A stretch of DNA of 64,000 nt from assembly GCA_963576785.1 (NCBI GenBank), contig OY756145.1, positions 1,488,001 through 1,552,000 on the forward strand. The letters are read 5' to 3'. The position numbers and the translations under genes were made by a program. Below, in pieces: positions 12,740 to 24,504 of this stretch. Every line of letters begins with the position of its first letter. Position 1 is the first letter of the stretch. This DNA is from Chlorophyllum brunneum. Taxonomy: Eukaryota; Basidiomycota; Agaricomycetes; Agaricales; Agaricaceae. The notes under the pieces are model-generated. The model saw only the letters and a program-made list of their open reading frames with translations. It was not told where the DNA came from and did not search any database.

Positions 12740-14435
12740 TTACTGTTTGATAACCTCCTTTTCCTCCTTTTCCTGCTTCTCTCCTAAGCTGAGGAAACTC
12801 CTCAGTTCTTGGGCCTCGGACATAAGTTGTTCCATGGTAGATGGCTTGATTTCGGTTTCTTTTAAACCGTGCTTCTCGACCGCCTCTTTCACAACTTGAT
12901 CCCATGTTTTGCCTTCCTTTGTTAGTAATCCGACTAGTTCATCCTTGATGCGCCTGCAAGTTCCGACGCCGTTGTACCCAAAACTTGTGTAAATTTGAAC
13001 CATGTGGGCGCCGGACTTGGCGAAATCGAGGGCGTCTTGCCCAGTCCAGATGCCACCTGAACCGATAATTGGAATGCTTGCGGGTAGAAGCGAGCGGAGC
13101 GTTCGGAGAGCTTTTAAGGAGATTGGTTTAATAGGGGCCCCCGAAAGGCCACCAGTCTCGGTTTTGGAAGCTAAATAAAGCAATGAACGTCACTTCGTCT
13201 GCAGTTCTAATGGGGGAACTCACGGTTTTTGAGATTAGGGGGTCGCTGGATAGTTGTATTGCTGACAATAACACCATCAATCTTGCTTTCCTTTACGACG
13301 TTTGCAATGTCCGCCAGCTGCGTTTCACTGAGATCGGGTGCGATTTTGAGGACGAGCTTGGGCTTCCTGTAAGTGAGAGTCGAGGGTTCAAGCTCGTTGC
13401 GAGCCTTGTTGACGCCTTCTAAGAGATTTTCCAACGAGTCCTTGTTCTGCAGGCCTCTTTGACCTGAAGTGAGGTCTTAATTGTAACCACAGGAGGATAA
13501 ACTCACCGAAGGCCGGGTGTGTTGGGACTCGACACGTTAATCACTAGAACGTCAGCATAACGTCCAAAGGTGTGGACGCCAGCCACGTAGTCATCAATAG
13601 AGTCAGCAGGCGATTCCTTATTTTTGCCAAGATTGACAGCAAGTATGGAGCCATCACGAAGAGCAGCGCGTTCCGGTCCCCTAGTAAATCGTGGGATGCG
13701 AGCTAGAAGGCGTGAAAGAACGGTAGAGTGACCTTGGGAAGGGAATCCGTAGCGGTTGATCAAAGCGCCGTCTTCGGGAAGGCGAAAAACGCGAGGACGA
13801 GGGTTTCCTGGCTGGTTAGTATGTTAGTGCGAACGGTAGGGTTACATTGATAAACACTCACTTGTGGTTTGGGGGTCACACTGCCAATTTCTACCCAGCT
13901 GAATCCCAAGCCGTACAGACCTAATAGACGATGAGTAACCCACCAAGCCATCCTTATGAAAGCTATACCATCAATTGCCTCTCCGTCTTTGTCGAAGCCA
14001 GCAGCGAGCCCCACCGGGTTGGTCATATTTTCTCCCCATAGCTAGGATAATATATAGGTCTGAATTTGCTTCAGTGGTGTAAGATGTGCATACCTCGAAG
14101 CCCAATCTCGCGTCATCGACGACTGGGTCTTTCGGACCCAACCCCGATCGCAAGACTTTGATAGCAACTTTGTGACCTGCCTCGGGACCGACAACGTTAC
14201 GCAAAACAGGGCTCAAAACATAACGGTGCATAGCAGAACGGGCGTCGAAGTAATAGACAGCAAAGACACCCGCAGTGACCGCGAAGGCTGTGGTATAAGC
14301 CCTGGTCCGCCAAGGGTTGCTGGTTGGGTTTGTTGTGGTGGATGCATACTGGCGACCGGCGGAGTTTACATAGTGGGACTGAACAATGCGATTTCTGAGG
14401 AAGGACTGAGAGATGCCTCGCTGGAAGAGCGACAT
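12740..14435 (-). CDS. URA9: Dihydroorotate dehydrogenase, class 2 (mitochondrial)
   Basis: This enzyme oxidises dihydroorotate to orotate in pyrimidine synthesis, passing electrons to ubiquinone at the inner mitochondrial membrane. The ATG at 14435 begins [16 protein letters not shown], a targeting peptide, followed by a membrane helix ([18 protein letters not shown]). Core motifs follow: [49 protein letters not shown] with the class 2 catalytic Ser, [21 protein letters not shown], and the FMN phosphate loop in [15 protein letters not shown]. At least five introns are needed, all GT-AG where I checked, for example 13922-13966, which rejoins AIDG to LYGLGF. The C-terminus carries an extra Lys/Glu-rich tail after KPSTMEQLM. 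The presence of targeting peptide plus helix supports class 2 over the cytosolic class 1A enzyme. Confidence 0.93.
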
Positions 14436-14833
14436 CTCTCCGCTGTGGACTCTGAAAGTGACAATTCGTCGGAAGCATCGGGAACTCGAGCAGATATTTG
14501 TCTCTGTTGTTTTCGGGAGTTCCTGAACCAACACGGAGCAAATTTCCCTGTAGCAATGGGGCTGCTGAATTCATCTTGATACAGTAATTCGTAATTGATA
14601 CATGAAGCTGGAGCCACGATATCACACAAGACTTATATCAACTCTTTCTCTCTCAGTTATGGGGCAAAGGATGAACCCCGTTCACCACACGCTCAAAACC
14701 GCGGGCGGGAAATGGCGCTAGTGGTCGGCAAGATACCTAAGGCGTTCACGGAAGATAGCGCTCAAAATCTTCCGGAATAGAACACAGAGACGTCCAAACG
14801 CTGTCTGTGCAGAACCTTTTATCTGGAAGTGTG

Positions 14834-15184
14834 CTAACGTCGTTGGCGAGGGACTCGGTGGTGTGTCTGATCCCTGGTTGACCCGGGGCTTAGCTCTGCA
14901 AAGGGAACAGGAACAGGGAGATGGAAAAAGGCGTACAATTCGACGTTTGGTGCTCTAAGAGTCATGGAGGCTTTCTTCGCCTCTTCTGTGGGGACTGCGT
15001 AGGGGGTGTGGAGAAGTAAACGAAGGAGGACCTGGGAAAATGGAACGACAGACAACCAGCTAGCATATCGAACCAGGCAGGAGTAGACTAGTAGCTCATG
15101 TGGCAACGTAATTTGATCGATGATCTTGTTGGCGTCAGGTTTCCCGTTATAATCAGCAGATAGATAATCGGCCAACTCCGACAA
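14834..15184 (-). CDS. Possible coding fragment, unknown function
   Basis: An open minus-strand frame of about 116 codons ending at 14834 lies between the divergent DHODH and KAP123 genes. It has no ATG at the 5' end (first codon in the open frame is TTG), so a real gene would need an upstream exon, which would overlap the KAP123 start region. The translation contains KIIDQITLPHELLVYSCLVRYASW, which looks protein-like, but I do not recognise a family. It may be a chance frame or a small spliced gene. Included only because the gap is 828 bp. Confidence 0.22.
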   Translation of the reverse strand: MSELADYLSADYNGKPDANKIIDQITLPHELLVYSCLVRYASWLSVVPFSQVLLRLLLHTPYAVPTEEAKKASMTLRAPNVELYAFFHLPVPVPFAELSPGSTRDQTHHRVPRQRR

Positions 15185-15263
15185 AAAATTTGTGCCTCAA
15201 CCCATCCACTGACTTATCCTCCTTCCGCCCTCCTGTCTTTCCTCTACTCCGCCATTCTCTGTC

Positions 15264-18200
15264 ATGGATGTAAGCCCTTGTCATCCATAACGTCCAAGGC
15301 AGCTCCTGAGCACTCCAATCTTTAGCCCGCGTCTATGCAACGCCTTCACGATCTCCTTGTTCAATCAACCTCTAATGACACCAATCTGCTGAAAGCCGTA
15401 CGCTCACCTCTTCCTCAATCACTGCTGGGCCTCACCCACCCATCTCCTCTAGGCAACAGCTCAGCTTAATCAAGAGTTCTACAAAAATTCAGCTTGCATC
15501 CCGGCCTTGGCTGCTATCCTCGCAACCTCTCCCGAAGTGTCGGTGGGTTTCCTTATGCCGCTAGATCCGCGATAAGCAATTGATCTCAGAGCAGGTGAGA
15601 CAACTGGCCGCAGTTGAAATGCGAAAACGCGTCAGTCAAAAGAGCGGTGCTCTCTGGACCTTCCTCGGTGACGTCCAACGCGAAGAGATAAAAGCTAAGC
15701 TACCCACGCTCATCATAGCTGAGGCCAAGTCTGTCCATATCTCACCGACACTCCCACTACCCTTACTAACCAAACTCGTAGCAACCTTGTTCGTCATTCT
15801 GCTGCACGCGTGATTGCCGCCATTGCCGCCATTGAAGTCCCTGAAGGAAGATGGCCTGATCTTCTTCCCTTCCTTCATCAATCTTGTACATCAAACGTCG
15901 TCGCTCACCGAGAAGTGGGCTCGTATATCCTCTTCACAGTCCTGGAGAACATCGTCGATGGTTTCCAAGAGCACCTCGAGAACCTGTTCAAACTTTTCGC
16001 ACAATTGTTACTCGATCCTCAAAGCTCAGATGTGCGGATCACCACTGTCAGGTTCGTCATCACTAGTTTTGTTGTACCATTTGGGTCGTTGGACGGATTT
16101 ATAGATCCCTTGGTCTCATCGCTCAATATCTTGATGGCGATAACAAGGACGAAATTGTGCGTTGCCAGTGTCCTGAAATAAAAGTCATATTACTCACCCA
16201 AACGTAGCGCACGTTCCAAGCACTCCTTCCGAACATGATTCGAGTTATCGGTCAGTGTGTCCAAGGCGGCGACGAATCAGGTGCTAGGCAACTTTTCGAC
16301 GTCCTGGAGACACTTCTAATCCTCGTGCGTGCTGTGTTTGTTGACCCTGCGCAAACACTGAACATTTAGTATCATCCAGGAGGTTCCCATATTGGGCAAA
16401 CATATCCCCGAGCTCGTCGAATTCCTCCTCCAGTGTGGTGGCAACAAATCATTTGAGAATGAGATCCGCGTGATGGCTCTTAATGCGCTGAATTGGACGG
16501 TCCAATAGTGCGTAGATGCCAGTGTCATTGGAAACACGACTAATTGTATTGCAGCAAAAAATCAAAAGTTCAGAGTCACAATCTCGCTAGTATCATCCTT
16601 GCAGGTCTCATGCCAGTCACGACAGAAGACGAACCCGAGGACATCGATGATGACTCTGCATCTCGCGTATGTGTATCGTGAGCTTGATCTGACTCGAACT
16701 CTTACTTTTTATTTGTAGTCTGCTCTTCGGATCATTGACGGTTTGGCCACCAACCTTCCACCCTCCCAAGTATTTCCCGCGCTACGCAAGCTCATCATCG
16801 AGTATTTTACTTCTCAGAACCCTACTTGCAGGCGTGGCGCAATGCTTGCTTTGGGTGTCTCTGTTGAAGGGTGCAGCGAATTCATGACACCCCTCATGGG
16901 CGAAGTCTGGCCCATCATTGAAGCCGGCTTACAGGACAGTGACCCAAGTGTCAGGAAGGCCACCTGCGTTGCCGTTAGCTGCTTGTGCGAGTGGCTAGAA
17001 GATGAGTGTGTAGCCAAACACACGGTCCTGGTTCCTGTGAGTAGTTTGTGAGATACGTTGGGCCCATCTGATATTGTCCACAGTCCATTATGAACCTCAT
17101 CAACGACGAAGCAACTCAACGCTCAGCTTGCACCGCTCTCGACGCTCTCCTCGAGATTTTACATGACGTCATCGACCAATATCTGCAGTTGATTATGGAA
17201 CGTCTTGCCGGCTTGCTCAAGACTGCACCCCTTGCTGTCAAGGCTGTCGTCACTGGTGCCATCGGTAGTGCGGCTCATGCTTCCAAGGAACGTTTCCTCC
17301 CCTACTTCCAACCTACTATGGAAGTTCTTCAGCATTTCCTCGTCCTTACTGGCGAAGGGGAAGAGACAGAGCTCCGCGGTATCACAATGGATGCTATCGG
17401 CACTTTTGCTGAGGCAGTTGGAAAAGACGTATTCCGTCCTTACTTTCCAGATATGATGAAGCAGGCCTTCCAGGGCATTGAGCTCGGCAGCGCTAGGCTC
17501 CGCGAATGTAGTTTCCTATTCTTTGGTGTGATGGCTCGGGTGTTTGGAGAAGAATTTGCGCCCTACTTGGACAATGTTGTTCCGCCTCTCCTCAACAGTT
17601 GCAAGCAGCCCGAACACGGCGAAGATAACTTGTCTGGTATGTTACCAATTCAGATTCTGACGTGGGAAACTGATGTTGACGGCTCATTGCAGTATCTGTT
17701 TCTGAGGCGGCAGCGGCATTCAACTCTGAGGCCTCGCCAAATGCAGAGGAAGATGCTAACGGGAATACAGTGGTTGATATCGAAGATATCGATCTTGACA
17801 AAATCATGGACGTGAACAGCGCCATCGCCGTCGAAAAGGAAATTGCCGCGGATACCATTGGTACCCTCTTCGGTGCAACCCAAAATCACTTCTTGCGTTT
17901 CGTTGAACCTTGCACTATCGAGCTGACTTCGCTACTGACCCACTACTACGAGGGTATTCGCAAGAGTGCAACTGATTCCCTCCTCGAGATCGTCCGTACT
18001 TTCTATGATCTCAGCAACCCACTGGAATGGCAGCCTGGAAAGGCTTCCGTGCGTCGCCCATCTTTCTCGACAGTATCACCCATTGACGGCGCTTACAGAG
18101 TGTTGCCCTCGATTCTAATGTAAAGGAGCTCATCAATCATGCCATCGCACCTCTCTTGGAAATGTACGAGACGGAAGATAACAAGTGAGTCTTGTTTGTC

Positions 18201-19398
18201 GTTTAGTAAAATACCCTCCTGTTTCGTGATGATATTGTAACTCAGCTCACTTCGACGCAATTTGCCATGAGACCAAATCTTTAAACATATCTGATCTGCC
18301 TTGTTTATATTCTGGTTCACAATTGACTAGGTCCTGATATAATTTCTTTTAGATCTGTTGCGTCTGCTCTCTGTGTTGGCCTTGCCGAGACCATTAGCAA
18401 GATTGGTCCCGCGTTCTTTGAGAATCGTAAGAAGTTCCCCTTTCTCGACCTGCATGAGGTCCTGATTATTGGTGGTAGGCCTCGAGGAAATCTGCAACAT
18501 CGCTATTCAGATTTTGGAACAGAAAGCCTTCTGCCAGCAGGATCCTGATCAGGATGATGACGACGAGGCACCTGAGGACCAAGCTGAATACGACTCCGTC
18601 CTCATTTCTTCCGCCGGTGACCTCGTTGCTGCTCTTGCTAGTGGTTTAGGGGCGGACTTCGGTCCCGCCTTCGGTACTTTCTTCCCTCTAATTGCCAAAT
18701 ATTACGTGCGTTTCCCGAATCAGAAGTCCAGTATTTTCTGAACTGACGGTATGAAACGACAATAGAAAAAGAGTCGCTCTCTCAGCGATCGGTCGTCTGC
18801 CATCGGTTGTCTTGCCGAGGTGATAGGCGGAATGAAGAGCGCCGTCACTCCCTTCACTGAACCTCTTCTTGAGCTCTTCTACAAAGCTCTTAGCGATCCT
18901 GACGCCGAAGTTCTCAGCAATGCCGCATTCGCAACTGGCCTTCTCGTTGAGAACTCGGAGGTCGATCTTTCCCCTCAGTACCTTCACCTTCTCGGTGCGC
19001 TCCGGCCACTTTTCGACGTCAACCCTAATACTCCCTCACCCCGTCTCAATGCAAAAGACAATGCGGCTGGCGCTGTCGGTCGTCTGATCGTCCGTAATAC
19101 TGGTGTTATTCCTCTTGACCAGGTACTCCCTGTGTTCATTAATGCTCTTCCCTTGAAAAACGATCAACTCGAGAACCGACCCGTTTTCCGCGCCATCTTC
19201 CACCTCTTCCGAAACAACGGTTCAGCACTTTTGCCCCACCTTGACAAACTCCTCCAAGTCTTCGCCGCTGTTTTAGACCCGAATGCTTCTGATCAGGTCG
19301 GCGATGAAGTCCGCGCAGAGCTTGTTAGCCTTATCCGTGCTCTCAACGACGAGCAGCCAGGAAAGGTTCAGGCTGCTGGGCTGAGTGTGTACATGTAG
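15264..19398 (+). CDS. KAP123: Importin beta-4 type karyopherin Kap123
   Basis: Karyopherin that carries ribosomal proteins and histones into the nucleus. The ATG at 15264 is followed after only six bases by an intron (GTAAGC to TTTAG). The join gives MDPASMQRLHDLLVQSTSND, which matches the known Kap123 N-terminus; starting at the ATG at 15335 would lose the first four residues. Next come TAQLNQEFYKNSACIPALAAIL and the Ran-binding importin-beta N-terminal region, then about 20 HEAT repeats to the end. An acidic loop (QDPDQDDDDEAPEDQAE, near 18538) is present as in other family members. There are many short introns, for example near 15399, 15544, 16051, 17035, 17638, 18184 and 18704. The stop is at 19396-19398. 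Length is normal, about 1,080 residues. Confidence 0.9.
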
Positions 19399-19704
19399 TT
19401 TGTATGGTTGGTTATGATTTATGACGTTTGGTGCTTTTCACCTCTTGTATGGATTCCTTGTGCCACATAGCTATGATATTTGATCCCACCCCGTAAGCAG
19501 ATCCTCCTCACCTGTATCTAGAATAATGTTTTGCTGGAGTAAAGAGTTTCGGATTACGCGCAGAGAGTAAGGCATGTGGTCATCGGGTGCAGTTGTTTTG
19601 TTGTATTGACCGAAGCTGACTTGGATAGCTACGTCATTTGGACCTTTGAACTGTGAACCGGAACTCGCTGTGCACTGCTCGCTGGCCGAGTCGTCCCCTG
19701 GGCG
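19399..19704. other. Intergenic, KAP123 3' flank and AXL2 promoter
   Basis: A 306-bp gap between two genes on the same strand. I see no gene or clear promoter element. Confidence 0.5.
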
Positions 19705-22700
19705 ATGTCCACCATTTATCCGCCGCCACCAGTTTCTATGATAGTCATTCTTTTCGCGTTTCTCTGTCTGTTTCCCGTCATTCATGCAGCCGACGGTTCA
19801 ACGGTCACCCTTTTCAATCCCCTGGACAGCCAGCTCCCGACCATTGCTCGCGTTAACAAATACTGGACCTGGACTCCTTCCTCAGATACGTTCTATTCTC
19901 CCGGTGGCGAGCTCAAATATACGACATCAGCTTTGCCGCACTGGATGGCTTTCGATGCTTTGGGATTCGCGTTCGCTGGTACGCCTTCAGAGGACGACGA
20001 AGGTTGTCAGGACGTCACAGTCACTGCCCATGGCCCGTCCTCATCTGCATCTTCTCGTGTTGCACTGTGCGCTTCCAAAAACCCACCGCCGATTCCTAGA
20101 CTATCCATTGCCACCCAGTTTTCCCCGGAAAATCCCTCCATCTCTTCGACGTATTTTCTCTCCCCTGGATCTAGTTTATCGACCTCTGGTGATCCATGCC
20201 TTAGGATTCCATCTAAGTGGTCCTTCAGTATTGGCTTTGAATACAACACCTTCGAACATGACACTGGCGACACCGCACTTGGGGACCTCTACTATGGAGT
20301 TAGGCAGGCCAACGGGAGTGATCTTCCAGACTGGATGGAATTTAATGCTCGCGAGCTCACTGTCAATGGCGTTGCACCCTCGGAAAAGGATCTTCCTACG
20401 CCGGCTACTTTTCATCTCAAACTTCACGCGTCTGAACAGGAAGGATACTCCGAAGCAGGCATGTCCTTTTGTACCATTATTGCGAGTCACGAACTCTCCG
20501 CTTCGTCGTCCATGCCAACTATCAACATCACCGCCGCTGTCCCCTTTAAGGTCGATCTGAAATCGCCCGCCGACTTCTCCGGTATATTCTTGGACAGCAA
20601 ACCCATACATGCACAAAATATTTCGAACTTGACTATTGATATATCTGGCTGTGAAGATTGGCTGCAGTATAATCCTGTAAATCGCACATTGTCTGGGGAC
20701 CCGAGACCCGAACTTGCTGGACAAAAGTTGACGCTGCCTGTGGATATCCGGACGCCTTTCAACCAGGGGATCAGGACCAACGTCTCGATTGCAGTAGTCC
20801 CTTCTTACTTCACTGAGGGGGATTTACCGACTATATATGCTGCACCGGGGGACAAAATTTCATTCAGCCTTCCACGATACTTCTCTAACTCCTCTCTTGA
20901 GAAAGGTGGCGATGTGGACCTGTCAATGATATATGAGCCTGCAGATATCAAACCTTTCCTCGGGCTCTCTGGTGGATCAATTCTGGAGGGTACTGTCCCG
21001 GATGACTGTCCCACGATACATATCCTTGTCACGTTCACAGCGTTTTCGCGTATCACACACTCAACTTCTCATGCGAGTCTACCGATCTTCGTGACCGCAC
21101 CTGGAAACCAGGAGAGGTCGCACAGAGGACGTTGGGGTGGCCTTTCGGGTGTCCAGCACTCGAAACTTGTTTTAGCTTTATCAGTCACATTTGGAATCCT
21201 CGGGGGATTATGCTTGATTGGTGGGATTTTGGCGATTGTGAGAAGGGTGGCGAGAGTAGAAGATACAGCGCTTATCGGGGAAGAAGGGAGGAATGCCTGG
21301 AGTGAGAAAGACAGAAAATGGTATGGGCTCGATGGCAGTCCGGCGAATGCGGGTAGGTGGACAGGGAGGTTCAGTCCGAGGAGGTTTGGGTCGAAGACGC
21401 CTTCACCGAGACTCGGCCTACTAGAGGGACAGTTGGGTTTGGGATTGCGTCGAATTCACGGACGAAATGAGGAAAACCAGGCTGGATCATCGAGTGCGCA
21501 GAGTTCGGGCGTAATGAGCAAGCGCGAGTTCTTTGCGAAACTGAAGCGGACGGTTAGATATGTCAGTGACAAGTGCTCCCCAAAACGGAGAAGAACTGTT
21601 GCATCAGATGAACTACGTCCTACGTCCAGCGAGAGGCCTATTCTTGTACGGGCGAAGACAGCCCCAGCCGGGGCGGGAACACTGCCGTTCGAAGATATGA
21701 TCGAGGCATATCCGGCGAATCTGTTCGGGGTGCCCAGTAACCCTGGAAGTACAAACTTGTCGCAGTCACCTTCATCATCGACGGCTGGATACTCGATCCC
21801 CCAGAGACGTAATGATTTCGGTAAACCCAAAGCGAAGACACAAGTTCATTTTAATGAGGGTGAGTCCGAAAGATACGGGCGTATATTAATTTCCCGAGCT
21901 GACGAGAAAAGCAGGACAGCATTTGCGACCAGCTTCAAGGACAAGTACGAGAAGCAACAAGAGCCTTACAGTGTTTTCGCAGGACTCACCTCTGGTGGGC
22001 GTCATTGCTGATGTGTCGCCGGTATCACCTACACCTGCGACGGCACGTCCCAGGTTAGTACCATTCACGAGCTCGACACGAGTACCTGTTCCTTCACTGT
22101 CCCCAAATACCGGTCTCAATGTCACGGGGTTACCTGTGGCTGATAGTTTTTTTGCGGGTGGACAACGGATCGCGAGCCAGAAGGCAAGAATAGTGAGGAT
22201 ACCGGGATCAAGTGAAGATGTGGATAGTATGAAGAAGAGTGGGAGTGGAGATGAACTCAAAATGGGTCTTCGCTATGTTCAGGCCCTTGGAGCTGATAAT
22301 CAGCTCGGAGCTGTCACCTCGCCTGGTATCTCATCAAACGTGCGGTCCTCATTCTCGTCCTTGGAATCTTCGAATGCAGGGCACAAAGGCCCCCTTGGTA
22401 CCCCGACGGAGAAAAGGGTTGTGGTGACTTCGGGCCAGAAATTCAGGTTTCTTGTACGGATTCCGCCTGTATCAATCGCAGCCAGGGCGCAGGGGTCAGC
22501 GACATCGACGCCAGTGACACTGCCTCGCGAATACAACGTGAGGATTATTTCGGGACAACCCTTGTCCCAGTTGCACGTTGACCTGAATGGAATCGAAACG
22601 AGGGGGACTGCAGAAGTTATGGGGGAAAGCACGAGGGAGGACATTGGAGTTATCACATTTGGAATCTATGCTGGACGGAACAATGAGATCTGTCTAGCGA

Positions 22701-22732
22701 TGGTCATTATTGAAGTTGCGGAGACACGGTGA
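19705..22732 (+). CDS. AXL2: Axl2-like cadherin-fold plasma-membrane protein
   Basis: Axl2 marks the site of axial budding and links the membrane to septins in yeast. Here the N-terminus has a signal peptide (core IVILFAFLCLFPVIHA). The ATG at 19705 is used, but the one at 19738 would put the hydrophobic core right at the start and may be the true one. The ectodomain has at least two cadherin-like repeats of the dystroglycan type. Each begins with a pattern like INKYWTWTPSSDTF and ends near LPHWMAFD or LPDWMEFN followed by SG or NG plus a P-turn. A single membrane helix near 21165-21235 (LALSVTFGILGGLCLIGGILAIV) is followed by a basic, Ser/Pro-rich cytosolic tail. One intron (21860 to about 21932, GTGAGT to ACCAG) reconnects the frame to SQDSPLVGVIADVSP. 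The acceptor could also be the AG near 21972. Confidence 0.82.
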
Positions 22733-23070
22733 AAAACACTAGTGGACTTTGACATTCTACATATTCGAGTTCAGCCTATGTATCATTACCTGTCGCAGTG
22801 TCTTTTTGGATGAGTTGTCGTTTTGATATAGAAGTATAACGGATGTAGATTAGATTTGTGAAGGATTGCGACATGCGATTGACCAGATGTACAGAACAGA
22901 CACAGAACAAGTTGGCGCATACATGGAATGAAAATGAAGAATAGAGACAAGGTGTATCTCGGAAAGGGTCCATCGTCCAGCGACCCAGTTGTACAAAACT
23001 ACCGATTTTCGCAACCAACTTGAGGCATGCTGGAGGAACGCAGAATATAGGTGACTGACCCAGCACTTGT
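22733..23070. other. Intergenic between convergent genes
   Basis: A 338-bp gap holding the 3' flanks of the AXL2-like and dynein light chain genes. No gene seen. Confidence 0.5.
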
Positions 23071-23488
23071 CTATGATTTCCAGATGAGGATCGCGAGTGA
23101 TCCAATGTAGAAGTATATGAAATGTTTAGTTTCTAGGGGTAATGTCAGCGAATGCTCGATAGAGAGGACGCGTGAAGTCGCTAAGAGACGCGTAGTAGGC
23201 TGAGAAAAAGAACAGCTTACCATGAGTCACATAACTGCCAAAGTTCTTGCCGACGACGACGTGCCATGTAGCACCGTGTCGCCTGTCGAACTCCTTCTTG
23301 ATATGCGCGGCAATGTCCTTCTCGATGTTGTATTTTTCGAGTGCCAAGTGGGCAATGTCGACAGACTCCTGCTGGAGCTCTTCGCTCATGTCCACGTTTT
23401 TGATGATGGCTTTCGGGCCAGCAGGAGTGGAGGCGACGCCGCCGGTGGCAGCGTCTGTGGTGGTGGTATCTGGTTTGGTGTCGGCCAT
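23071..23488 (-). CDS. DYN2: Dynein light chain LC8 type
   Basis: Two exons, 23488-23221 and 23132-23071, with an 88-nt intron (GTAAGC to CCCTAG) that joins GSYVTH to [11 protein letters not shown]. The 109-residue product has a Thr/Ala-rich N-terminal extension of about 25 residues before the LC8 core ([21 protein letters not shown]). The core continues with [24 protein letters not shown] and the C-terminal strand [11 protein letters not shown]8 forms a dimeric hub that binds short peptides and is part of cytoplasmic dynein, among other complexes. If the intron were missed, the reading would run on to a false C-terminus. The N-terminal extension is longer than in animal LC8, but common in fungi. 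Confidence 0.93.
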
Positions 23489-24504
23489 GTTGTGCGTGTC
23501 AATGAATGGAGGAGATGAGAATGGACGGGAGAGTGTGTGGGTGGATTATAAGTTGCTGTTGGATGGGTGTTGGGTGGCACGTGGTATGAAGACACATGCA
23601 TGCCGCTACCTCCTCCGAGCGGATATCTTCGGCCATTCATTCATATGGCCAGCCCGTGTTCTTTTGCCGCCTTGGGAGACCTGGCCCCACGGGCCTTTCA
23701 TCCACGATGTATACACCTGCACCATGAGCACGAGCTGTCTCTCATGCCTGCGTCTCGAGCGTATATCCGCGTGGTAAACATTCCGCGACAGACGTAGATC
23801 CCGGGTGCGTGGATGCCAGAATGCCGTGCGCACGCTGCGATAGGCAGTCCAGAACAGACTCTAGAATTCTCAACATGCAAAATTTACCCTTTGCGTCATC
23901 TCTCGCTCCTCGTTCTCACTCTCATCATGGGCATGTAACGCTCCACCCGGCGCTTCCCTCTGCCAGTGGTCCATTGCGCACCATGCGGTCCCTGCATACG
24001 TGCTCATACGAACTCGGTGTTGGTCAATCTCTCGGTCCATTTGATGTTCACCATACCACCCTCGTTCTCGGACAATCCTAGGGAACAACGAGTCCCGCTA
24101 TCCCGGAGTTGGCACCAGATCCATATCTTTTTTCTCCTGCCCAAGACATGATACCGGTTTTGTATGATCGCCATGGTGAGAGATCGACCTGCTCTTCGAG
24201 CCATATATTTTACCAGCCCGTCAAACACGCGTACAATCCACATGTGGTGGGCGCAGCCAATCAGTATATGGGTGGCGCTCAAAAATAGTGCAGAACGGTA
24301 AGAATGCATGCGCTACACCTGGTGTAAATGATAATATCACTGCTCTATATTTACACGTTCCCATACTCTCCATCCTCCTCGCGGTCGGGCGAGTCCCGCA
24401 TAACCTTGTCTGAACAAAACATGATCGGTGTGTATAGAGAATGAACAAGATGGCTATACTGATTCCCAATATTCAGCACTACGAAATAAACAGGGCCGAC
24501 TAAA
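23489..24504. other. 1.0 kb without a recognisable gene
   Basis: Upstream region of the dynein light chain and 3' flank of the kinase gene. Open frames here are short, overlap each other on both strands and show no domain. Confidence 0.5.

Noticed and set aside
15335..15337. ATG at 15335 as KAP123 start
   Set aside because: The ATG at 15264 with an intron gives MDPASMQRL, which fits the family N-terminus better.
21841..22010. Apparent frameshift in the AXL2-like gene
   Set aside because: A GTGAGT to AG intron restores the frame, so no break is needed.
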